Positions 57,249 to 64,000 of a stretch of DNA of 64,000 bases are shown here, in pieces. Every line of letters starts with the position of its first letter. The first letter of the stretch is position 1. A program made the translations under genes and the position numbers. Below the pieces are notes generated by a model. It saw only the letters and a program-made list of their open reading frames with translations. It searched no databases and was not told where the DNA came from. This DNA is from Mycoplasmatota bacterium (GTDB lineage Bacteria; Bacillota_I; Bacilli_A; Izemoplasmatales; Hujiaoplasmataceae): assembly GCA_016342455.1 (NCBI GenBank), contig JAEIOE010000001.1, positions 1 through 64,000 of the forward strand, written 5' to 3'.

Positions 57249-58963
57249 TGACAAAAGGAAAAGCGCTAACTTTTCTGATGTTATTATCTAGCATATTTAT
57301 GACAGTCTCAGTTGTTTCAGTTTCAGCAGCTGAGACTGTTGATTATTTACCTGAATATGTTTATAAGAGTGAGTTGATAACATCGGACTACTTATATTTT
57401 GATAGTATTCCTATGAGCTTCATGAAGGCTGATTATAATCCTTATGATCTAAACGATACTATAGAAATACCTAATTCAAATGGTGAATATGTTTATACTT
57501 TTGATATGTCTGATACTTCATTCGAAGAAGAATGGGATATGTATACAAAAAAACTATTAGGATTTAATGGTGATAGAGATTTTTATATTAATTTTAAATG
57601 GTTAATAACTGACGATGATGATGTTACAATAGATGATTTTTTATGGGCTACCGAAACAGAAGGATATACGTGGAATGGGCTTGTATATGAAACGATTGGA
57701 AATCAGTATTTTCAATTACAATTAAGAATAGATGAACTCGGACCCTATTATCTTAGCACTGCTGCGGTTGATATGTTATATACCGGCGATGGTACTATAG
57801 AGTTTAATAATTGTTATGTTTCTTTAGACTATTATATTACTGGTATTAGTGATGGAGCAACTACTACAAATGTTACTGATGCTGATTATACAAAACTACC
57901 AGATTCTAATGAAATAATTATAGATGCTTTATCTTGGAAGCTGATAGATGAAACCAATAACATATATGATTTATTGTTAGCTATTCCAGGAGAAACTACA
58001 TTTAATGTTGATTATTACAGAGTTCCAATTCAATTAGATAGCGATTTGAATTTTACTGAGTTCTTGAATAGACAAGTTAAGTATACAACTTCTGCAGATG
58101 GAGATAGAATACTCATATTTGATATGGAAGGGCCTGAAAACAGATCAGATTATAATGGGCTTAATAATATTGAAAATCCCGTAATCTTGTATCGTAGCAC
58201 ATTTACGATCAATCTAACTAAAAGTGAAACATATAGATATGATGATTTTGCTATAAACGGAATTATTACCAAAGAAAGTAATTCTAAAGCGTATCTAAAT
58301 CTTTACTTACCTATGCAAGTAGAAGAATTAATATCATGTACTATTGAGTATAATTATCGAATTAACGAATTGTTTCAATCAGAAGACCCAATAATTCATG
58401 CAGTTAGGTCCTTAGATTTAGAATCCGTATCGGATGTTCATCCACCAACATGGTTATATTGGTTACTTGGACAGTTTTTATACAATGTAATAGATGACAA
58501 TATGATTCCAGAGAGTGATATTGTCAATGTAGAAAATCATACTGAGGCTGTTAATGAAGATGCAGCTAATATACTAGGTTTGGAATCCACAGTAATAGAA
58601 AGCAGTCAAAAATATAAACTTTTTTTAGGTCAATTTAGTACAGTTACATCAATAGGTTATGATATCTCAGATATTGCTTTGGTTAGTATGATATATCAAA
58701 GCGGAGGAATATACTATGATGTTTATGAAGATATATTAGAAGAAAACACAACTATTGTAGAAGAATCAAGTGATACATTTATCGAAAAGGCTGAAGATTT
58801 TATAGATGATTTTTTTGGTAATAATGATGATTTAGATGATGAACCAGGTTTGTTTGAAAACATACAAAATACATCTAAAATGATTTTTACAGGACTTGTA
58901 GTAGTTCTTACTTTAGTTTTATTCATTCGAATTGTCGGACGTGTAAGAAGACGAAAAGGTTAA
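57245..58963 (+). CDS. Second secreted, tail-anchored protein of the element
   Basis: A 572-residue protein with a signal peptide (residues ~1-29, ALTFLMLLSSIFMTVSVVSVSAAE), an acidic strand-rich body with many Tyr/Asp/Asn, and a C-terminal transmembrane helix with basic tail (FTGLVVVLTLVLFIRIVGRVRRRKG). Near residue 540 is an Asp/Glu-rich stretch. It follows 55698 with a four-base overlap and precedes the ATPase by seven bases. Together the pair may be virion tip or anchor proteins (pIII/pVI). No family match is known to me. Confidence 0.6.
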   Translation: MMTKGKALTFLMLLSSIFMTVSVVSVSAAETVDYLPEYVYKSELITSDYLYFDSIPMSFMKADYNPYDLNDTIEIPNSNGEYVYTFDMSDTSFEEEWDMYTKKLLGFNGDRDFYINFKWLITDDDDVTIDDFLWATETEGYTWNGLVYETIGNQYFQLQLRIDELGPYYLSTAAVDMLYTGDGTIEFNNCYVSLDYYITGISDGATTTNVTDADYTKLPDSNEIIIDALSWKLIDETNNIYDLLLAIPGETTFNVDYYRVPIQLDSDLNFTEFLNRQVKYTTSADGDRILIFDMEGPENRSDYNGLNNIENPVILYRSTFTINLTKSETYRYDDFAINGIITKESNSKAYLNLYLPMQVEELISCTIEYNYRINELFQSEDPIIHAVRSLDLESVSDVHPPTWLYWLLGQFLYNVIDDNMIPESDIVNVENHTEAVNEDAANILGLESTVIESSQKYKLFLGQFSTVTSIGYDISDIALVSMIYQSGGIYYDVYEDILEENTTIVEESSDTFIEKAEDFIDDFFGNNDDLDDEPGLFENIQNTSKMIFTGLVVVLTLVLFIRIVGRVRRRKG

Positions 58964-58970
58964 ATTAATT

Positions 58971-60893
58971 ATGAAAGCAAAACTATTTAAATGGTTAAAA
59001 ACCTACTATTGGTTCTTATTATCCATTATCATTGGTTTTGCTTTTTTTAATATCGCTAATCATTTTACTATTATCAGGAACTTTTTATTCAATATAGATA
59101 ATGGCATGTATTTTCAAAGATATGTAGAAAGCAATTCTAATATATTACAACGTATATTATTACGTCTTGGATTTTACTGGAATCAAGTAGAGACTTTCAT
59201 TATAGAGATTAATTGGAAGATTATTGGTAAAAAATTATTAAGGTTTATGCTAGTTGATTTCATGAATGTATTAAACATAGCCATAAACTTGATTGTTATC
59301 TTATTTTTGCTTAATAGAATATACTTGTCTAAGGTTAATTTTGAAGCTAAAACTACTAAATCAGCAAAACTAATGATTAAGTTTGTATTATATTTAGTTA
59401 AATTAAAGAAACTATGGTTTAAGACGTTATGTATTTTAAAGAAGAATAATAAGAAGATAAAAATATCGCTTATTATAATAGGGTTTATGCACGGTATATT
59501 ACTGTCACTATTATTAGAAATATTACTTTTCATATTCTACTACATAATTGCAGCTATTAAGTTACAACTACATATCTTTATCTTAAGCATAATTCAGTCA
59601 GGAATTATATTTATATATATATATGTTCCGGTTTGGATGCAAGTAATTATATTATTAGTCACATTCTTTTTTATAGCTAAAGCAAGAGCTAACAGAGTAT
59701 TGGATAAAAATCTAGATTCGCTGAAAGTTATAGAAAAGCATGAATTAGCATTCATAAATATTATATTTGGTCCACCTGGTGTTGGTAAGACTAGGCTTCT
59801 AGTTAATCTAGTACTAGCTTGTAACGAAAACTTCATTAATAGATTAGAAGAATTATTGAAGGAGATTGAGATAGAATATCCGGGAATCAATTATGGAGAA
59901 GTGATCGAAGATACATATAGGCATATTAAAGAATATCCTAAACACTATTATTATTTCAGACTGCTCCATGAAAAAAAGTCTAACATTGCTTCAGCTCCTT
60001 TTGGAATCATTGATCCATACGCAGATGAATTATCTGTCAGATTAGATTTTGATTATATTAGACCTAATAAGTTTGCTGATGTAGTGCCGCTTGAAGAGTT
60101 CAAGATCCTGGCGTTATCTGAACTAGATAAAGAATATAATTCACACTATAGTAAAAAAGAGGTAGGAGAAGATGGAACTCATTTATTCTTCGGTACCGCA
60201 TCCCATTGGATGAAAAGGAATGGTAAAGTATACGTTGATTATCAACAACCAACACAAGTGCCTTTGAATATTAGAGGTAATGCTGAATCATTTATACGAA
60301 TTAAAGATGTAAAGATGAAATACCCTACAATGCTAAAGTTATATAGATTACCATGGAAGCTACTTTATAAACTGCTATATAATGTCATTGATTTATATGA
60401 AAACTTCCAAGAACGATTAGGTAAGTGGACTAGACGTACAGGGAAGAAGATTCGTAAGAGATATGACTATAATTTTCTATACGGATTTTTTAGATATAGT
60501 ATATATTTTGTGAACAAGGTTAAAAAGTATTTTGATAAATGGAATTATATTGTCTTCAGCGTCAACTTAGAAGATGTTGAGGGAGAAGTTATTAAAGAAT
60601 TAACACTCAAGATAAATAATCAGGATGAATATTGGAATGAACAAAGATTATATGATTCAACTTTCTTATCTAAGGGCTATGATGACAAATATAAAGCTTC
60701 CAAGAAAAAATGGAAAGACTTAGATTCATGGTCATCAGTAACGCCTAAGTCAAAAGAGTTGAAGGAAATCCATTCAAGGTTCATTAACAAGGCTTTTTTT
60801 GGTTTTGAAGATGTAAGTAACACGCAAGAGGAAAACAATGTAAAACAAGCAAATACTGCTACTGAGAATGAATTTAAAGAACTAAAGTTTTAA
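58971..60893 (+). CDS. Membrane-embedded Zot/pI-like ATPase, candidate virion morphogenesis protein
   Basis: A 640-residue protein. Five hydrophobic segments at about 14-32, 95-115, 163-195, 200-220 and 222-238 come first. A P-loop ATPase domain follows: Walker A FGPPGVGKT at 267-274, and a Walker B-like FKILALSELDKEYNSH. A segment HLFFGTASHWMKRNGKVYVDYQQPTQVPLNIRGNAESF matches the layout of Zot family proteins, where a [D/Q]Q...IR motif follows the ATPase core. Filamentous-phage pI/Zot drives virion extrusion. Classical Zot has its single membrane helix after the ATPase; here the membrane part is N-terminal. The C-terminal 200 residues are charged and unrecognised. Family assignment is moderate. 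Confidence 0.6.
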   Translation: MKAKLFKWLKTYYWFLLSIIIGFAFFNIANHFTIIRNFLFNIDNGMYFQRYVESNSNILQRILLRLGFYWNQVETFIIEINWKIIGKKLLRFMLVDFMNVLNIAINLIVILFLLNRIYLSKVNFEAKTTKSAKLMIKFVLYLVKLKKLWFKTLCILKKNNKKIKISLIIIGFMHGILLSLLLEILLFIFYYIIAAIKLQLHIFILSIIQSGIIFIYIYVPVWMQVIILLVTFFFIAKARANRVLDKNLDSLKVIEKHELAFINIIFGPPGVGKTRLLVNLVLACNENFINRLEELLKEIEIEYPGINYGEVIEDTYRHIKEYPKHYYYFRLLHEKKSNIASAPFGIIDPYADELSVRLDFDYIRPNKFADVVPLEEFKILALSELDKEYNSHYSKKEVGEDGTHLFFGTASHWMKRNGKVYVDYQQPTQVPLNIRGNAESFIRIKDVKMKYPTMLKLYRLPWKLLYKLLYNVIDLYENFQERLGKWTRRTGKKIRKRYDYNFLYGFFRYSIYFVNKVKKYFDKWNYIVFSVNLEDVEGEVIKELTLKINNQDEYWNEQRLYDSTFLSKGYDDKYKASKKKWKDLDSWSSVTPKSKELKEIHSRFINKAFFGFEDVSNTQEENNVKQANTATENEFKELKF

Positions 60894-61126
60894 AAAAGCG
60901 AAAGCAACAGTCAAGAAATCATGGAATAAATGCATAGCTTTTATGCCGTGAAAGTTCTTTACAGTTGAGGGCGTAATGCTCTTGAATTGCTAAAACATAC
61001 AAATGTTTTGGCTCGCCAAAGGCACAGCAAGAATTTTAAAAATTAATTAGTAAAAATACACGAAAAGTAAAAACAATAGCCTCGAAAGGCGTATGCCTGA
61101 AGAGGTTTTGGAGAGGAGCGATTTTA
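60894..61126 (+). other. Structured noncoding region before the replication initiator
   Basis: No reading frame above a dozen codons is present in 233 bases. Several hairpins occur: GCATA/TATGC near 60932; AAAACAT/ATGTTTT (within a GGCG ... CGCC frame) near 60990-61010; and CCTC-GAA-AGGC-GTAT-GCCT-GAA-GAGG at 61080-61105, with a symmetric GAA/GAA internal loop. The site just upstream of rep suits a phage intergenic region (origin, packaging hairpin) or a structured leader. Confidence 0.5.
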
Positions 61127-62347
61127 ATGGATAAATGCCTTCCGGCTGGGGGTTGTAATAACATCCCCCCTACAGGGCAAGTAAACGTTTCACAGACCAA
61201 TCTGAATTGTCTTATTTCAGAGGTAGAGTTAGACAAAAGAATTTTGTTTGACTGGTTATCTTATACTTTTGATGATTTTGACGGATTTGATATATTTTCA
61301 GGAAATACGAAACTAGATGGTAATTCTAGTTTCGTTCTCAAAGAATTACTTAGATTACTTGGTTCTGAGACGTTAGATTGGTCAAAATGTAATCTTGAAG
61401 AAAAAGCATTTAATGGTTATAAGTTTTCTTTAATTATAGGTGAGTCAATCTATATTAATTTTTGTGGGCCAAGGTCAAGCAGAAATAAAAAAACTACTCA
61501 GTTATTGATGCGTGGTGAAGGCTGTAGAGAATTTATAGAGTATCAAAATGGAAATTGGTATGATTTATTTCATTTCTTGATAACCAAAACATTTGGCCAT
61601 TTTAAAAGAATTGACTTAGCGATAGATGATTTTCAAGGAAAGGAATTAGACATCTATGATTTGGAAGAACCAGCTAGAAATAAATTATGGGTAGGTTCAT
61701 TTAGATCGTTACATATTATACATAGTATAGACTTTACAAGCGAGTCTCCACGAAGCAAAGGATATTCATTGACTTTTGGCTCTGAAAAGTCAACACAGTT
61801 ACAAATATATGATAAAAATTTAGAACGAGCAGCTAAAAAGAAAGAGACATTTTCAACGAATACCTGGTACAGGTATGAGATGAGATTGAAAGAAAGTAAA
61901 GCAGATAACTTGGTTCTAGAATATTTAAAGGTTATAAATTGCAAAGATGACAAATTTGCGTTAGCAAAGTTGTCTTCTGGCATATTACGAGGCTTACTTG
62001 AGTTTAAAGACAAAACAGATGTTAAAAGTAGAGTAAAAAATAGAAAAATTATGAAAGGCTGGGAAATATTTTTAGAATCATCAAAAAAAATAGATTTGAA
62101 AAGCCATTATAAAATAGAACGAACTATCGAACAAAAGAAAAAGTGGTATAAAGAATCTATGACAAAATTAGATTCAAAGTTTTTTTTATCAAATCCTAAA
62201 GAATATATTTTTAAACATATGGATAACATATACAAAGTTATACACAAATTAAATGAACAAGATATTAAAGCAATAAATAAGCAGAGAATAGTTGAGGGAT
62301 TAAAGCCGATTTGTAAAAAAGATATAATGCAAAAATATTCAAAATAA
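61127..62347 (+). CDS. rep: Replication initiation protein (Rep_trans family)
   Basis: A 406-residue rolling-circle initiator. Family signatures are RIDLAIDDFQG near residue 165, SRGY/QLQIYDKNLERA (T-x-Q-x-YDKxxE), and WYRYEMRLK. Rep_trans proteins (pT181 Rep, CTXphi RstA, ICEBs1 NicK) nick one strand with a tyrosine; the Tyr in YDKN or in the MRLK region may be relevant, but I cannot identify it surely. The start is ATG 61127 with GGAGAGGAG upstream. Combined with a Zot-like ATPase, it favours a filamentous phage life style. A hairpin terminator follows. Confidence 0.85.
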   Translation: MDKCLPAGGCNNIPPTGQVNVSQTNLNCLISEVELDKRILFDWLSYTFDDFDGFDIFSGNTKLDGNSSFVLKELLRLLGSETLDWSKCNLEEKAFNGYKFSLIIGESIYINFCGPRSSRNKKTTQLLMRGEGCREFIEYQNGNWYDLFHFLITKTFGHFKRIDLAIDDFQGKELDIYDLEEPARNKLWVGSFRSLHIIHSIDFTSESPRSKGYSLTFGSEKSTQLQIYDKNLERAAKKKETFSTNTWYRYEMRLKESKADNLVLEYLKVINCKDDKFALAKLSSGILRGLLEFKDKTDVKSRVKNRKIMKGWEIFLESSKKIDLKSHYKIERTIEQKKKWYKESMTKLDSKFFLSNPKEYIFKHMDNIYKVIHKLNEQDIKAINKQRIVEGLKPICKKDIMQKYSK

Positions 62348-62386
62348 GAATATATTCAAAATAAAATTTTGAAAGGTTCTAGAAGG

Positions 62387-62427
62387 ATGAGAAAATTGAA
62401 GCTATTTATTTTCTCTCTCATTTTTTA
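62387..62427 (+). terminator. Probable terminator after rep
   Basis: GAGAAAAT (62389-62396) and ATTTTCTC (62408-62415) form a stem with an 11-base loop, followed after a few bases by TTTTTT. It separates the phage-like genes from the methylase genes. Confidence 0.6.
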
Positions 62428-62436
62428 AATATTCTA

Positions 62437-62445
62437 TGATATAAT
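62437..62445 (+). promoter_or_regulatory. Extended -10 promoter (TGATATAAT) of the methylase genes
   Basis: TGATATAAT lies 24 bases before the ATG at 62469, with GCAGAGGGG as ribosome-binding region. It indicates separate transcription of the methylase cassette. Confidence 0.6.
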
Positions 62446-62468
62446 CATTAAGAGCAGAGGGGTTAAAA

Positions 62469-63488
62469 ATGTACAAAATTTATAATAGAAGATATACTGG
62501 TAGTAAAACGAAATTGATTGATTGGATTTTTGAAATAATTAATAAAAATTGCAATGGAAAATCTTTTGTTGATATTTTTTCAGGAACAGGTGTTGTTTCT
62601 TATTATGCATCAAAAAATGGATATGAAGATATTACACTAAATGATTTGCTATACTCAAGTGTTGTAATTTATAACGCATTTTTTGGTAGCGAAGAAATTG
62701 ATATATTAAAATTAGAAAAAATCATTGTTGAATTAGAAGATTTATCTAAGTTAGCTAAACCAAATTATTTTTCGAAAAACTTTGGAGGCAAATACTTTGA
62801 AGAAGAAAATGCGAGAAGAATAGGTTATATTAGACAAAGTATTCAGTTACAAAAAAATATAAACAATAGAGAAAAAGACGTATTAATAGCTTCTTTAGTA
62901 TATTCAATGGACAAACTTGCAAATACTGTTGGACATTATGATGCATTTTTTAAGAATATGAAAAACACTAGACAGTTTGAATATAAGATGATTGATATTG
63001 AAAACTTTGATTCAAAATTCAATATATTTAGAGAAGACGCTAATAAACTTATTAAAAACATTAGTGGAGACATATTATATATAGACCCTCCTTATAATTC
63101 GAGACAATATAATCGTTTCTACCATGTTATAGAAAATCTTGTTGAATGGAAAAAACCTAAATTATTTGGTACTGCTTTAAAACCTAAAGATAACTCAAAT
63201 AGTAGTGAATATTGTAAAGTGAAAGCACCTGAAGTATTCGCTAATTTAATAGAAAATTCTAATTTTAAATATATTGTTGTATCATATAACAATACTTATA
63301 ATTCTAAAAGTAAATCATCTAAAAATAAGATTACTTTGGAACAAATTGAGGAAACATTGAATAAAAAAGGAAGCACTAAAATTTATACAAAAAACCATCC
63401 TCATTTTAATGCAGGGAATACCGATTTTGATAATCATATGGAATTACTTTTTGTTACAAAGGTTGGTGAAAAATTTGAAGACAATTAG
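62469..63488 (+). CDS. DNA adenine N6-methyltransferase, D12 class
   Basis: A 339-residue amino-methyltransferase. The N-terminal RRYTGSKTKLIDWIFEII carries the AdoMet-binding FxGxK-like motif X. VDIFSGTGVVSYYASKNG is motif I. LYIDPPYNSRQYNRFYHVIEN is the catalytic DPPY motif IV. It methylates adenine in a sequence I cannot determine. It may belong to a type II restriction-modification or protection system. It overlaps the next methylase gene by 14 bases. Confidence 0.85.
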   Translation: MYKIYNRRYTGSKTKLIDWIFEIINKNCNGKSFVDIFSGTGVVSYYASKNGYEDITLNDLLYSSVVIYNAFFGSEEIDILKLEKIIVELEDLSKLAKPNYFSKNFGGKYFEEENARRIGYIRQSIQLQKNINNREKDVLIASLVYSMDKLANTVGHYDAFFKNMKNTRQFEYKMIDIENFDSKFNIFREDANKLIKNISGDILYIDPPYNSRQYNRFYHVIENLVEWKKPKLFGTALKPKDNSNSSEYCKVKAPEVFANLIENSNFKYIVVSYNNTYNSKSKSSKNKITLEQIEETLNKKGSTKIYTKNHPHFNAGNTDFDNHMELLFVTKVGEKFEDN

Positions 63489-64000
63489 ATCACCATTATT
63501 CTATGTTGGTGACAAAAAACAGTTAATTAGCCAAATGTTACAATATTTTCCAAAAAACATATGTAATTTTTATGAGCCATTTGTTGGTGGAGGCACTGTC
63601 TTCATGAATACAAAGGCTCAACAATATTTTTTAAATGACATAGATGCTTATATTATTGGAATTCACAAAATGCTGATTGAAAAATTAAAAACTAAATCAG
63701 TGGCTAATTTTTTAGATGATGTTTTGTTATATGCTCGCAATTATGATTTGTCGAGATCATTTTATGAAAATATTATTCCTGATGAACTTAAAAAAGCAAA
63801 TAAAAAAACATACTATTCAAAATATAATAAAAAAGGTTATAATAAGTTAAGAGAAGATTATAATAAATCCAACAGAATGGATTTTTTCGTTTTGTATCTA
63901 CTTTTGATATATGGATTTAATCGAATGATTAGATTTAATGGAAGCGGTAATTTTAATTTGCCTGTTGGAAATGTTGATTTTAACACAAATGTTAGAAAAG
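63475..64000 (+). CDS. Second D12-class DNA adenine methyltransferase (partial)
   Basis: The frame opens at TTG 63475 (or GTG 63466), close to AAAGGTTGG, and runs off the window after about 175 codons. It begins with SPLFYVGDKKQLISQMLQYFP, the motif X of the DpnM/Dam type, and NFYEPFVGGGTVFMN, motif I. The catalytic DPPY motif should lie in the missing part. It overlaps the first methylase by 14 bases, so both are translated together. Tandem methylases are common in type II systems, in which a nuclease gene would follow. Confidence 0.8.
   Translation, partial: MKTIRSPLFYVGDKKQLISQMLQYFPKNICNFYEPFVGGGTVFMNTKAQQYFLNDIDAYIIGIHKMLIEKLKTKSVANFLDDVLLYARNYDLSRSFYENIIPDELKKANKKTYYSKYNKKGYNKLREDYNKSNRMDFFVLYLLLIYGFNRMIRFNGSGNFNLPVGNVDFNTNVRK

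Noticed and set aside
52785..62347. Reading the integrated element as an integrative conjugative element, based on the integrase plus Rep_trans (NicK-like) protein
   Set aside because: No VirB4, VirD4/FtsK-type coupling protein, VirB6 or cell-wall hydrolase is visible, while the ATPase and tail-anchored secreted proteins fit a filamentous phage better. It is not excluded, because the right part is missing.

Overview
The window is AT-rich (roughly 30% GC by eye). Genes are dense, shine-dalgarno-led, start with ATG/TTG/GTG, and use TGA as a stop. The gene set is Bacillota-like: PcrA, WhiA, HprK, AcpS, Tex, a YegS-type lipid kinase, CcpA-type operators and an L-box riboswitch. With a glutaminyl-tRNA synthetase, a Gram-positive type IV pilus locus and amino-acid fermentation operons, it suggests an anaerobic, fermentative low-GC Bacillota, possibly near the Haloplasma/Izemoplasma side of the Bacilli/Mollicutes. 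That placement is inference; standard stop usage argues against a Mycoplasma-type code.

Layout. (1) 0-5.3 kb: a lipid kinase, then the tRNA t6A cluster tsaE-tsaB-rimI-tsaD followed by glnS. (2) 5.3-15.1 kb: a type IV pilus locus. On the minus strand are a secreted unknown, pilB, pilC, a monocistronic-looking major pilin, the prepilin peptidase, a PilM-PilN fusion and a PilO-like protein; two minor pilin-like genes and a pseudopilin with a beta-solenoid-like domain diverge on the plus strand. (3) 15.2-34.4 kb: housekeeping genes (PadR regulator, pcrA-ligA-uvrA, hprK-lgt-whiA-acpS, tex, tRNA-Ser, an MFS transporter, a CASTOR/POLLUX-like channel, a Nudix hydrolase). Lgt carries its own lipoprotein signal and an InlB-type repeat at its N terminus.

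(4) 34.5-43.8 kb: a complete-looking lysine fermentation operon (MaoC-like dehydratase, CoA-transferase A/B, kal, kce, kdd, kamA, kamB-like ATPase, kamD, kamE, PduO-type cobalamin adenosyltransferase). It sits behind a sigma-A promoter, a cre-like site and a lysine riboswitch. The riboswitch P1 3' strand lies inside the 5' arm of the terminator, which predicts lysine-induced antitermination (an ON switch). (5) 43.9-52.4 kb: the methylaspartate route of glutamate fermentation (glmS, glmL, glmE, mal, citD, citE, citF, citXG), again with a cre-like operator. The two operons share adenosylcobalamin, and the HprK encoded at 23.3 kb could link both to catabolite control. Mesaconase, CitC, KamC and butyryl-CoA dehydrogenase are not in the window.

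(6) 52.5-64 kb: tRNA-Val and tRNA-Thr, then an integrated element starting with a tyrosine integrase next to the tRNA-Thr 3' end. It continues with a divergent XRE repressor, small unknown genes, two large secreted tail-anchored proteins, a membrane ATPase resembling Zot/pI, a structured noncoding region, a Rep_trans replication initiator, and two tandem D12-class adenine methylases (the second runs off the window). The combination resembles an inovirus-like (filamentous phage) prophage with unusual features: no recognisable small major coat gene, and an ATPase whose membrane segments are N-terminal. This element and the ON-type lysine riboswitch are the best candidates for undescribed biology.
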